From JACQHM01 sp964535215 (GTDB lineage Bacteria > Methylomirabilota > Methylomirabilia > Methylomirabilales > JACQHM01): DNA of 16,881 nt. Under the pieces are notes generated by a model. That model ran no database searches. It was not told the DNA's origin and saw only the letters and a list, made by a program, of their open reading frames with translations. Each line of letters opens with the position of its first letter. The stretch's first letter is position 1. The position numbers and the translations under genes were made by a program. The DNA lies in assembly GCA_964535215.1 (NCBI GenBank), contig CAZHST010000057.1, positions 1 through 16,881 of the forward strand, given 5' to 3'. This document shows, in pieces, positions 6,988-14,357 of this stretch.

Positions 6988-8130
6988 TTAGGGCAGATTC
7001 AGGGGGAGGGCGATCTTTTGGGGGAAGGTGGAACCGAGCCGGTGGTACTTCTGGAGGAGGGCTTTGAAGGTCACCCTCCGGCCGGAGCGGTGCCTTTGCA
7101 GCTTCATCAAGAGTTCAGCGTGGCAGGCCTCGAACTGGAAGCCGAAGGTGTTAGCCGCTTGTAAGGCTTGCTCAAATTTCTTCGTCGCCGCTCCTTCATT
7201 CCCTTCAAGCAGCAAAAGCTCCCCCTGGCCAAGCCACGTGTAGATCCGCCCCCGGACATCCTTCGTCCTGACGAAGATCCGATCGGCCCTCCGGAAATCC
7301 TCTGAGGCCTGGGTGAGCTTTCCCAGCATCTTGTAGGCCATCCCCTCCCCCCAAAGGGTGTATGCGTAGCTGACCCGGTCGCCGATCCTCTCGTACAGGC
7401 CGCGGGCCTTGTCGAAAAACCGAAGGGCCCCCTCGAAGTCACCGAGCATGCGATGGGCATTGGCGATCCCACAGTAAGAATAGGCCTTTCCGAAGGTGTC
7501 CTTCAGATCGTGGAAGATTTCGCTGGCCCTGGCGTAGTAGTCAAAGGAATCCTGGAACCTCCCCCTTAGGCGGGAGACCCCTCCCAGGCCACACAAGGAG
7601 TATCCGACCCCAGAGACATCCCCTTGCTCCTCGAACAGGGTCAGGGCCTGCTGAAAGGTCTGGAAGGCCTCTGCAAGACTCCCCCTGATCCTGAGGGCCC
7701 CTCCTTGAGCCCAGAGGGTGAAGGCTGCTCCCGCTGGGTCGTGAAGCGTTCGATACATCTTTAAGGCTTTGGAGAAATGGTGAAGGGCCGTTCGGTGATC
7801 TCCCAGACCCCGGCAGGAGAGGCCAAAGCCAACGAGGGCATCGGCAAAGGAGGACTGGTCCCCCAGGGCATCAGCGAGCCGAAGGGCGGAGCGGTACTGG
7901 ACCTTCGCCCCTTCAAACCGACCTGAAAGCCGGAGGCAGTGACCCTGAGCTAAGCGGCAGGCAAGCTGGCCTTCCAGGCTCCTCTCCTTCTGGAAGAGGG
8001 CTAAAGCGTCCCGATAATGCCCAAGAGCCTCCCCGAAACGGGAGGCTGCCCGCTTTCGCTCTCCCTCCCTGAAAGCCATTTGGGCGGGAGACCGTTCCCT
8101 GCGCGGACTTTTCGACATCGAGGCCGCCAT
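6988..8130 (-). CDS. TPR-repeat protein with 40-residue repeats
   Basis: This encodes 380 residues made almost entirely of tetratricopeptide-type repeats with a fixed 40-residue period: the Gly between helices recurs at 70, 110, 150, 190, 230, 270 and 310, each followed by a helix with the usual small residue (for example EAFQTFQQAL, EGALRFFDKA). Seven to eight copies run from about residue 16 to 335. TPRs of this length occur in protein-interaction scaffolds of the LGN/Rapsyn kind. No enzymatic domain, signal peptide or membrane segment is seen, so a cytoplasmic scaffold is inferred. Start is ambiguous: AGGAGGGG lies 2 nt before ATG 8130 and about 14 nt before in-frame ATG 8118. It is 15 nt downstream of the gap-interrupted gene and probably shares its transcript. 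Confidence 0.85.
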   Translation of the reverse strand: MAASMSKSPRRERSPAQMAFREGERKRAASRFGEALGHYRDALALFQKERSLEGQLACRLAQGHCLRLSGRFEGAKVQYRSALRLADALGDQSSFADALVGFGLSCRGLGDHRTALHHFSKALKMYRTLHDPAGAAFTLWAQGGALRIRGSLAEAFQTFQQALTLFEEQGDVSGVGYSLCGLGGVSRLRGRFQDSFDYYARASEIFHDLKDTFGKAYSYCGIANAHRMLGDFEGALRFFDKARGLYERIGDRVSYAYTLWGEGMAYKMLGKLTQASEDFRRADRIFVRTKDVRGRIYTWLGQGELLLLEGNEGAATKKFEQALQAANTFGFQFEACHAELLMKLQRHRSGRRVTFKALLQKYHRLGSTFPQKIALPLNLP

Positions 8131-8145
8131 CCCCTCCTGTAACCA

Positions 8146-8574
8146 TTAATCCAAGGAATCCCGGGAACTCCCTATGGTTTGAATGGAGGTCCCCAGTTGG
8201 GAGCCGTTCAGGTTGAAGATCCGGACCCGACCNNNNNNNNNNNNNNNNNNNNNNNNNNNNNNNNNNNNNNNNNNNNNNNNNNNNNNNNNNNNNNNNNNNN
8301 NNNNNNNNNNNNNNNNNNNNNNNNNNNNNNNNATGGAGGTCCCCAGTTGGGAGCCGTTCAGGTTGAAGATCCGGACCCGACCGTCATCAATCACCAGGAG
8401 TCTGGTCCCCGAGGCGACAAGGACGGCCCCTTCGGAGATCGTGACGATCTCCGGGCAATAAAAGGGATACTTGGGGACAACAAACCGGCCCGCCGCCGAA
8501 GCACCAGGGAAGGAGAGGGCAGCGCCGATCACCATCAGGAGCCAGAGGCGAGATTTCTGCATCAACCTCCCCAT
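8146..8574 (-). CDS. Exported or membrane-anchored protein, interrupted by an assembly gap
   Basis: The reading frame enters at 8574 (GGAGG 5 nt upstream), runs through a hydrophobic segment (RLWLLMVIGAALSFPGASA) that is a signal peptide or anchor, and then through strand-rich sequence (VTISEGAVLVASGTRLLVID) that resembles the first blade of a beta-propeller. It enters the N run at 8332 and emerges at 8232, ending at 8146. If the two 50-nt copies flanking the gap are one sequence, the protein is 92 residues; if sequence is missing, it could be much longer. The frame is also open upstream to 8730 (for example LPRDFVVEHRVRYLEER), so a longer cytoplasmic N-terminus is possible, with ATG 8562 as another option. 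It lies between the rhodanese and TPR genes. Function is unknown. Confidence 0.55.
   Translation of the reverse strand: MGRLMQKSRLWLLMVIGAALSFPGASAAGRFVVPKYPFYCPEIVTISEGAVLVASGTRLLVIDDGRVRIFNLNGSQLGTSXXXXXXXXXXXXXXXXXXXXXXXXXXXXXXXXXXGRVRIFNLNGSQLGTSIQTIGSSRDSLD
8183..8382. repeat. 50-nt identical ends flanking the assembly gap
   Basis: Bases 8183-8232 and 8333-8382 are identical (50 nt) and abut the N run exactly on each side. This pattern is expected when two contigs sharing a k-mer-sized overlap are scaffolded without being merged. A genuine tandem repeat (a propeller blade repeat) that broke the assembly is the alternative. Confidence 0.9.
8233..8332. other. Assembly gap of 100 Ns
   Basis: Exactly 100 Ns, the usual placeholder for a gap of unknown size, lie inside the 8146-8574 reading frame. 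The real length may be zero or negative (see the flanking identity). Confidence 0.97.
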
Positions 8575-8696
8575 CCTTTCCTCCAGATACCTGACCCGAT
8601 GCTCGACGACGAAATCCCGGGGGAGTCTCGAGCCGGCAAAGAAAACCCCCAGCCTCTCCTTCAGCGTCGTCGAAGGAGCTTCCCCATGGGAGGCCG

Positions 8697-9029
8697 CTAC
8701 TTCTCCACGGGATAACCCTTGGCCTGCCAAGCCTTGATCCCCCCCTCCAGGTTGTAGAGGTGCTTTCGCCCGATGGCCGCCGCCACCTCGCAGGCCAGAG
8801 CACTCCTGACACCTTCGGCACAGTAGAAGATCACTGTTCCTTCAGGGATATGCTCCCGGGGGTTACTCATGAGGGTCATCAGGGGGACCAGCTTGTTGCC
8901 GGGGATATGGCCCTGGGCCCACTCATAGGGCTCCCGGACGTCGATGAGCGTCACATCTCCCTTCTCAAGCATGGCCTTTGCTGTATCCACATCGATCCGC
9001 TCGAAAGGATCCTTGAGCTCGGATGTCAT
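8697..9029 (-). CDS. Rhodanese-like sulfurtransferase, single domain
   Basis: This encodes 110 residues forming one rhodanese domain: a DVREPYEW motif at 30-37, HIPG at 41-44, and the active-site loop CAEGVRS starting at Cys70, followed by the closing GG.KAWQ.KGYPV region near the C-terminus. The Cys carries a persulfide in this family; the six-residue loop favours small sulfur donors or acceptors, not phosphatase-type substrates. The start at 9029 has AGGAGG 9 nt upstream; a TTG extension to 9056 is possible but less likely. No signal peptide, so cytoplasmic. It is first in the minus-strand group with the gap-interrupted and TPR genes, 122 nt apart from the former, with a promoter at 9098-9127. 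Confidence 0.92.
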   Translation of the reverse strand: MTSELKDPFERIDVDTAKAMLEKGDVTLIDVREPYEWAQGHIPGNKLVPLMTLMSNPREHIPEGTVIFYCAEGVRSALACEVAAAIGRKHLYNLEGGIKAWQAKGYPVEK

Positions 9030-9097
9030 CACCCTTTTCCTCCTGGTCTCGTCCAAGAACGTTTGACAGGCTTCGATGAGATTGTCCTAGCCCCTTT

Positions 9098-9127
9098 TTC
9101 TTACCATGCCGAGGGTCAAAGAGTCAA
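9098..9127 (-). promoter_or_regulatory. Candidate promoter of the rhodanese-TPR group
   Basis: On the minus strand TTGACT (9122-9127), an 18-nt spacer and TAAGAA (9098-9103) are preceded by an extended -10 TG. The start codon is about 70 nt downstream. The -10 match is poor (3 of 6). The remaining intergenic bases to 9258 hold no gene I can support. Confidence 0.35.
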
Positions 9128-9258
9128 GACCTAGCCGGTCCTTCTGTGGGAAACCCTCTTGCATTGCCGCAAGGGGTATGATATGAAAACCTGTTGCAAA
9201 AGCTCTGAGCCGGCCTCAGGACAGCCCCTGAAAGGGAGGAGGGGGGGTGAGGTACCGT

Positions 9259-9612
9259 TTAGGGTTCGACGGTCGTGTAGTGGACAGGACCGACGTCCAG
9301 CCGGGCGAACGGGGGGGCCACATACCTGACCCGTCCGACGTTGTTCTGAAAGGCAAAGACCGGGATCTCCACCTTCTTCACAAGCCTTCTGGAGGCGTCG
9401 TAAAACCTCAACTCCAGAAGGACCCGGGTCAAGGGTTTGGCGCTTTTGTTGGTCAGGGTGATATCTAAGAGGGGTCGGTTGCTAACCTTCACATCCAGCT
9501 TCTCAACGATTACCTCGACGACGTCGTCCTCATAAGCATACTCCTCCCCTGCCAGGAGCAGGGCCGGGAGGAAGAGGCCAAAGATTACCCCCAGGAGAGC
9601 TTTTCTGTCCAT
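9259..9612 (-). CDS. Exported protein of unknown function
   Basis: This encodes 117 residues with an N-terminal signal peptide (LLGVIFGLFLPALLLAG, residues 4-20) and a single strand-rich domain whose phrases LDITLTNKSAKPLTRVLLEL and RFYDASRRLVKKVEIPVF suit a small Ig-like fold such as FxLYD/DUF-type domains that describe extracytoplasmic 'tether' modules; that fold assignment is inference. There are no cysteines. ATG at 9612 is preferred because AGGAGG lies 8 nt before it; a TTG extension to 9633 is unlikely. A good promoter at 9658-9686 suggests it is transcribed alone or with the rhodanese gene 229 nt downstream. It is divergent from the HAD gene. Confidence 0.7.
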   Translation of the reverse strand: MDRKALLGVIFGLFLPALLLAGEEYAYEDDVVEVIVEKLDVKVSNRPLLDITLTNKSAKPLTRVLLELRFYDASRRLVKKVEIPVFAFQNNVGRVRYVAPPFARLDVGPVHYTTVEP

Positions 9613-9657
9613 GGCATACGCCTCCTTTCCCAATCGCCACTCCCCGATCCCTGCTAA

Positions 9658-9686
9658 CTCATACCAGACAATGCCTCGGTTTTCAA
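9658..9686 (-). promoter_or_regulatory. Candidate promoter of the 9259-9612 gene
   Basis: On the minus strand TTGAAA (9681-9686), a 17-nt spacer and TATGAG (9658-9663) are found, with an extended -10 TG. The start codon lies 46 nt downstream of the -10. Confidence 0.5.
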
Positions 9687-9696
9687 GAGAAGAACC

Positions 9697-10281
9697 ATGA
9701 CGATCAAAGGGCTTATCTTCGATTTCGACGGGGTCGTGGTGAAGCTCAAGCTGGACTTTCCCACCATCAAGCGGGAGATGTTCGGTTCCGAGGAGGGCTT
9801 CATCCTCGAGCGCTTAGAGACCCTCGAGGGGGAGGAGCGTCAAAAGGCCGAGGCAACCCTTTTACGCTACGAGGCCAAGGCTGCTGAGGAGGCTGAGCCC
9901 CTGGAGGGATTTCCCGAATGCCTTGCCTGGATGGAAGGTCGTGGCCTGAGAATGGCCATTGTCACCCGAAACAGCAAGCGAAGCGTTAAGACCGTCGAAG
10001 GGAAGCTTGGCCTCCGCTTCCCCGTGGTCGTGACCAGGGAGGATGCGCCGCCCAAACCCTCCCCCGAGCCGGTCCTCCTCGCCTGCGAGAGAATGGAGCT
10101 GAAGCCCGAGGAGGTCCTTCTCATAGGGGATGGCGAATTCGACATGCTGGCGGGAAAACGAGCAGGGGTCCGGACGGTGCTCCTCATGGACCCTACCAGG
10201 CCTCCTTCAGAACATGCGGATTTTACCATCACCTCGTTACCCGAGCTGATCCCGATCGTCGAAAGGATCAACACCCTCTAA
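9697..10281 (+). CDS. HAD-superfamily phosphatase, phosphoglycolate phosphatase-like
   Basis: This encodes 194 residues with the full HAD motif set: Asp9 and Asp11 in FDFDGV (nucleophile and acid), Thr90 in VTRNS, Lys120 in PPKPSPEP, and Asp145/Asp149 in IGDGEFD. The cap between residues 15 and 70 is short and helical, placing it with the small-cap (C1-type) phosphoglycolate phosphatase/beta-phosphoglucomutase-like subgroup. The enzyme would hydrolyse a small phosphate ester with Mg2+ in the cytosol; substrate is unknown. The ribosome site is weak (GAGAAG). It is followed after 19 nt by the alpha/beta hydrolase gene, so the two are probably co-transcribed. Confidence 0.88.
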   Translation: MTIKGLIFDFDGVVVKLKLDFPTIKREMFGSEEGFILERLETLEGEERQKAEATLLRYEAKAAEEAEPLEGFPECLAWMEGRGLRMAIVTRNSKRSVKTVEGKLGLRFPVVVTREDAPPKPSPEPVLLACERMELKPEEVLLIGDGEFDMLAGKRAGVRTVLLMDPTRPPSEHADFTITSLPELIPIVERINTL

Positions 10282-10300
10282 ACCTTTTTAGGAGGAAACG

Positions 10301-11194
10301 ATGACCATAAAAGGGGTGGAACATTTCAGCGAACGGGAGGGAAACCGGATCTTCCTCTGGGAGAAATACCGGGAGGACCGGGAGAAGATGGAAAAGGTAA
10401 TCCTCCTGATCCATGGAGCCACCTTCGCGGGGCAGGCGACCTTTGACGTCCAGATCCCCGGGAAGCCTGGCTACTCCTTGATGGACCATCTGGTGGAGGA
10501 AGGCTACGATGCCTGGGCCTTGGACATTGAAGGCTACGGGAGATCGGCGAAGCCCGAGACCCACAACTCCGAGACCGCCATCGCGGTCGAGGATACAAGA
10601 GCCGCCGTCCACTACATTTTACAGCACCGCGGGACCGGTAAGCTCGACCTCCTCGGCTTCTCCTGGGGAACCCAGATCGCTGGCCTGTTCGCGGCCCGCC
10701 ATCCAGAGCTGGTCCGCCGCCTGATCCTATACGCCCCCATTTCGGAGGAGAGCCCCTGGATGGAGGCCCAGCGTCCTCACCTGGAAACCTACAGGAAAAA
10801 CCGGACAAGGCAGAACTCGGTGGAGGGGGCCAAAGGGAGGATCGCTAAGGTGGACCCGCCGGGGATCACCGAGGAGGAGGTCCTGGAGGCCTTCGCCCAA
10901 GGAGCGGTGAGGAGCGATCCCCACTCGCCTAACGGGGTGATGGTGGACCTCTTAAGCCGAATGCCCCTCTTAGACTACACGAAGCTCACCATCCCCACCC
11001 TCATCGTCCACGGCGAGCACGACGATGTCTCCCGCCAGGACGATCTTCTCCTCCGCTTCAGGGAGATCCCCTGCCCCGATAAACAGTACGTGGTCCTGCC
11101 GAACCTCGGCCACTGGGCGGTGATCCAGAAGAACCGGAGGCTCCTCTTCCACACCATCAGCGCCTTCCTCAAGATGCCGAGGCAGGAGATCTGA
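10301..11194 (+). CDS. Alpha/beta hydrolase
   Basis: This encodes 297 residues with the alpha/beta-hydrolase fold. The oxyanion HG is at 38-39, the nucleophile elbow GFSWGT puts Ser121 as catalytic Ser (third-position Gly, so GxSxG), HGEHD places Asp241 as the acid, and GHW places His271 as the base. The cap region between 145 and 225 is helical and polar. The family hydrolyses esters, epoxides or similar bonds; the substrate cannot be told. AGGAGG lies 5 nt before ATG 10301. No signal peptide. Its last 26 nt overlap, tail to tail, the end of the Cox11-like gene on the other strand. The first five residues (MTIKG) are the same as in the HAD protein upstream, probably by chance. Confidence 0.9.
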   Translation: MTIKGVEHFSEREGNRIFLWEKYREDREKMEKVILLIHGATFAGQATFDVQIPGKPGYSLMDHLVEEGYDAWALDIEGYGRSAKPETHNSETAIAVEDTRAAVHYILQHRGTGKLDLLGFSWGTQIAGLFAARHPELVRRLILYAPISEESPWMEAQRPHLETYRKNRTRQNSVEGAKGRIAKVDPPGITEEEVLEAFAQGAVRSDPHSPNGVMVDLLSRMPLLDYTKLTIPTLIVHGEHDDVSRQDDLLLRFREIPCPDKQYVVLPNLGHWAVIQKNRRLLFHTISAFLKMPRQEI

Positions 11195-12143
11195 ATTTCG
11201 GGTGATGGTGAGACCCCTCATAGCCATCGGGAGTGGAGGCCTGATCGAACCGCTCCTTAGGGTAAAAGACATAGGTCAACTCCAACTCCCCAACCCCTTC
11301 CGGAATCCCTCCCTGGATCCGGAAGCTGAAGGGGAACTCCTTTTCCTCCCCGGGTGCCAAGGTCGTCTCCAGGAAACAGAAGCACTGGATCAGCTCGATA
11401 GATTTTTCCCACTCTTCGGGTATAATGAACTCCCTCGCCTTGGCCGTGACCGGCTTGTCCGAGAGGTTCCTGGCCCGGTAGGCCGCCTGGATGATTTCGC
11501 CAGGCTTCACCCGTACCTCTCGTTGGACCGGGAAGAAGGCCCAGGGGAGACCGAACCTCGTCTCCCCTTTGAAGCGGACCAGGATGGCCCCCTCCCAGTT
11601 GACAAAGACCTTCCACCCGTCCTTCTGGCGGACCAGGTCAAGGCTCTCCTCCACCTCCAGCCTGGGGATCTGGCCTGACCTGACCAGCCTCTCAAACCGC
11701 TGTCTGGCCAAGGCCTTCTGCTCCTCCGAAGGCTCCAAGGGAAGGTCCCCTAGGACCTCTTCCATGATCTCAGGACCGTTCGGGACGTGGACCCTGACCT
11801 GGACGCTTGCCCTCTCCCCTTTGACCTCCACCCGGACCCCCTGGTAGTCGAACAAGGGGACGAGCTTTCCGGCCAGCTCCAGGATCAGGAGGTTTAAGGG
11901 CTCTCTGGGGATCTGATGTTCCCTGAGGAACGCCTCCTGGCTTTTGATGCGGCGGTCAGCCGCGGAGACCAGGCTGTAGGCCTCCCGGTACCGGTGGGCG
12001 TAGATGGCCTCCAGGTACCGCTTGGCGACGGCCTCCGGGGCCTGGACGGTCACGGAGCGCCAGGAACCCAGCAGGGAGAGCCCGAGGATGAAGAGGATAA
12101 AGGCCACAGCCTTCCAGAAGGGGTGAAGGGGTCTATTGGGCAT
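11169..12143 (-). CDS. Membrane-anchored NTF2-like/Cox11-like fusion protein
   Basis: This encodes 324 residues. One hydrophobic segment (13-26) is an anchor; residues 35-185 resemble an NTF2-like (DUF4878-type) domain (APEAVAKRYLEAIYAHRYREAY); residues 205-295 look like the Cox11/CtaG copper-chaperone domain: AAYRARNLSDKPVTAKA (220-236), the copper motif CFCF at Cys254-Phe257, TLAPGEEKEFPFSF (261-274) and ELTYVFY (288-294). Cox11 delivers copper to CuB of cytochrome oxidase; the extra Cys usual near the membrane segment is absent here. No oxidase genes are nearby. The domain order and the cis neighbours differ from standard ctaG. A strong ribosome site (GGAGGAG) precedes ATG 12143. The gene is 12 nt downstream of the 12156 gene and overlaps the hydrolase 3' end. 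A Cox11 relative is likely; a new role is possible. Confidence 0.82.
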   Translation of the reverse strand: MPNRPLHPFWKAVAFILFILGLSLLGSWRSVTVQAPEAVAKRYLEAIYAHRYREAYSLVSAADRRIKSQEAFLREHQIPREPLNLLILELAGKLVPLFDYQGVRVEVKGERASVQVRVHVPNGPEIMEEVLGDLPLEPSEEQKALARQRFERLVRSGQIPRLEVEESLDLVRQKDGWKVFVNWEGAILVRFKGETRFGLPWAFFPVQREVRVKPGEIIQAAYRARNLSDKPVTAKAREFIIPEEWEKSIELIQCFCFLETTLAPGEEKEFPFSFRIQGGIPEGVGELELTYVFYPKERFDQASTPDGYEGSHHHPKFRSPASAS

Positions 12144-12155
12144 GGTCTCCTCCTT

Positions 12156-12971
12156 CTACTCTTGACGCTCGAACCTGACCAACTCCATCACGACATGGGG
12201 CGTCTTCAGTCCACTCTCAAGGCCCTGGTAGCGGACCCAGAAGTGAGGGGGGGCCACGGTGAACCAAAAGTAGGTCTTGGGGACAAAGACCCGGAACATG
12301 CTGAGGAGGCCCAGGTTGGGGACCAGCTCCACCTTATAGCACTCGAACTCCCCTGCTTCCGTCTTCACCCGCTCCCGCCCCCTGGGCTGAAGGGTCACCT
12401 CATAGAGCGCCGGCTCGTTCGTGAAAAGATGGGTTCTGAAGGGCCTGGGAGGATCAAAGGGGAGGGAGCGGAGGGCCGTCCCGATCCCCTCGACAGCCAA
12501 GGTATCAGGGGGCACCTCCATCTCCTTCGTCACGGAGGTGCCTGCGACGGAATCCTGCCGTTCGAACCGAACCTTTCCTCGGGCCCTATCAAAAACCTTC
12601 CGCTCCCTGACCAGGAGACGCCCGTTCAGATCGCTCACCCTCTTCTCGAAGCGGAGGGGGGAGAAAGTCTCCCCGGCTTTCCAGAAGGCCTCGACAGTCC
12701 ACCGCACCTCCTGGTGAAACGGACTGTAGCGGCCCTGGCCGGCCTCGGTGAACCTGACCACCCGCTGCCCATCCATGGTGATCTGCTCCAGCGTCCATTC
12801 CGCCTTCCACCGGGTACCCCCGCCCTTTTCGGATGTGATGACGGCCCCCCGCTCCTTGGTCCCCATCGGCGGGACCTTCAGGGGATCGGCGGAGACCCCT
12901 CCCACGTCCCCAACGAGCCCGACAAGGAAAACAAGCAGAACACCTCCCGAGAGCTTCCCGACACCAAACAT
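12156..12971 (-). CDS. Exported DUF3108-like protein
   Basis: This encodes 271 residues. A hydrophobic N-terminus (KLSGGVLLVFLVGLVGDVGG) is a signal peptide; no lipobox. The mature part is beta-rich. Near the C-terminus, RVKTEAGEFECYKVELVP then the KTYFWFTVAPPHFWVRYQG stretch match the 'secreted G-x-F-x-C/A-K ... vWfs ... pvr' pattern of DUF3108-type proteins of unknown function, which are periplasmic. The ribosome site before ATG 12971 is weak. It lies 30 nt after the radical SAM gene and 12 nt before the Cox11-like gene, so it belongs to that operon. The DUF3108 assignment is by pattern and not certain. Confidence 0.7.
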   Translation of the reverse strand: MFGVGKLSGGVLLVFLVGLVGDVGGVSADPLKVPPMGTKERGAVITSEKGGGTRWKAEWTLEQITMDGQRVVRFTEAGQGRYSPFHQEVRWTVEAFWKAGETFSPLRFEKRVSDLNGRLLVRERKVFDRARGKVRFERQDSVAGTSVTKEMEVPPDTLAVEGIGTALRSLPFDPPRPFRTHLFTNEPALYEVTLQPRGRERVKTEAGEFECYKVELVPNLGLLSMFRVFVPKTYFWFTVAPPHFWVRYQGLESGLKTPHVVMELVRFERQE

Positions 12972-13001
12972 GTCAAGCCCTGCCCCCGTGAGCTTCAGCG
13001 A

Positions 13002-14357
13002 TCAGCCCTCAGCGCCACCCACCACCGGTTCCTTCAAGTGCCGGAAGCCCCAGTTCAAGGTCCAGGTGACCAGGGTGTCCCTCAGGCTCTGGCTGAAGAG
13101 GTGATGGGAGAACCTCCGAACAAGCGACGGAAGGGCGTAGAAGGTCCGATACGCCCACTGAAGGCCCTCCGCCAACCGCTCCGGCGACATCTGCTTCGGC
13201 CGGATCACGACCTCGAACAGGTTGAACCTTTCCCACAGCCGAACGTCTCTCCAGGGCTCGTAGAGGAAGCGGCCTTCGGCCTGAAAACGCTCGAAAAGCT
13301 TTGTCCCGGGGAGAGGGGTCAGGACGGAGAACTGGGCCACGTTTAGCTTGGTCCGTTCGCAGAACTCCACCGTCCGTTCAAAGACCCCGTCGTCGTCATG
13401 GTCGAAGCCGAAGATGAAGGTCCCTTCAACCCCTATGCCATGGTCATGGAGTCTCTTGATGATCTCCTCGTAATGCTTCACCTTGTAGCTCTTGTCCGCC
13501 TCCCGGAGGGACTCCTGGCTTAAGGACTCGAAGCCAATCAGGACCCCAACGCACCCGCTCTTTCGGGCGAGGGTCAAAAGCTCCAGCTTTTGGACAAGGG
13601 CGGTGGTCGCCTGGGTGACCCACCGGATCTTCAAACCCCGTTCCACCATCGCCTGCATCAGGGCCTTGTAGAAGAGGACATCGGTCCCGAAGGAGTCATC
13701 CAGGAAGAAAACCGTATCCGCCACCCGGGCGTAGAGGCTCCGCCGGATGGTGGAAAGCTCCTCCAGCTCCTGGAAGATCTGATCGAGCCGTTTGTGGCGC
13801 ATCCTTTTCCCGTTAAAGGCGGTGACCGAGCAGAACTCACAGCCGACGGGGCAACCCCTGGTCGTCTGGAGGACGGCCGGGGCAGGATACCGCTCCGTCT
13901 TCAGGAGATGCCAGGGATGGTGGCTCGGCAGTTCGGTGAGATCCGGGAGGGGGGCGGGATAGACCGGTTTCAGGGCCCCTTGCTGAAAATCCTGAAGGAC
14001 CCGCGGCCACACCACCTCGCCCTCCCCCAGGACAACGCTATCGGCGAAGCGGAGGGCCTCCTCCGGGAGGGCCGAGGGATGCACTCCTCCCAGGACCACG
14101 GGGATCCCCTGGTGCCGATACCGGGTGGCCAGTTCGTAGGCCCTGGGGGCATTCGCCGTGGTGAAGACCGAGATCCCGACGAGATCCGTTTCCAGCGTTT
14201 CAGGGAGCGGCTCGACCTTCTCGTCGAAGATCTCGACCTCGATCCCTGGGGGCGTGACCGAAGCCAGCTGCAAGAGCCCATAGGGGAGGACCTGGAACCC
14301 GTATTGCTTCACGACACCTGGCCCGCTGAAGGCCGGTTCCACCAGCGTGACCTTCAT
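13002..14357 (-). CDS. B12-binding-type radical SAM protein
   Basis: This encodes 451 residues. The N-terminal ~125 form a Rossmann-like B12-binding-type domain (GISVFTTANAPRAYELA, VVLGGVHPSALPEE, VVLGEGE at 108-114) that lacks the DxHxxG lower-ligand motif. The radical SAM motif TRGCPVGCEFC gives Cys169, Cys173 and Cys176 for the [4Fe-4S] cluster. FLDDSFGTD, GFES (GVLIGFES) and GTFIFGFD continue the radical SAM barrel to about 345; the C-terminal ~100 residues (LQWAYRTFYALPSLVRRF) resemble the DUF4070 tail found in hopanoid- and lipid-modifying relatives. Substrate is unknown. It overlaps the upstream LLM gene by 4 nt (ATGA), so it is translationally coupled. It lies upstream of the exported pair. 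Confidence 0.9.
   Translation of the reverse strand: MKVTLVEPAFSGPGVVKQYGFQVLPYGLLQLASVTPPGIEVEIFDEKVEPLPETLETDLVGISVFTTANAPRAYELATRYRHQGIPVVLGGVHPSALPEEALRFADSVVLGEGEVVWPRVLQDFQQGALKPVYPAPLPDLTELPSHHPWHLLKTERYPAPAVLQTTRGCPVGCEFCSVTAFNGKRMRHKRLDQIFQELEELSTIRRSLYARVADTVFFLDDSFGTDVLFYKALMQAMVERGLKIRWVTQATTALVQKLELLTLARKSGCVGVLIGFESLSQESLREADKSYKVKHYEEIIKRLHDHGIGVEGTFIFGFDHDDDGVFERTVEFCERTKLNVAQFSVLTPLPGTKLFERFQAEGRFLYEPWRDVRLWERFNLFEVVIRPKQMSPERLAEGLQWAYRTFYALPSLVRRFSHHLFSQSLRDTLVTWTLNWGFRHLKEPVVGGAEG

Noticed and set aside
9183..9323. A 46-codon plus-strand ORF beginning MKTCC with an AAGGGG site 6 nt upstream
   Set aside because: It runs antisense into the exported protein gene at 9259-9612 and soon becomes Arg/Gly-rich. 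The ribosome site is suggestive, but there is no family support.
9697..10315. Shared MTIKG start of the HAD and hydrolase proteins as evidence of duplication
   Set aside because: Only five residues match, the folds differ, and the codons differ (ACGATC versus ACCATA). Chance is enough.
11916..13346. A 476-codon open frame on the plus strand
   Set aside because: It is antisense to three recognised minus-strand genes, crosses their gaps, is rich in Pro, Gly and Leu without family motifs, and has no ribosome site. It is a shadow frame of GC-rich codons.
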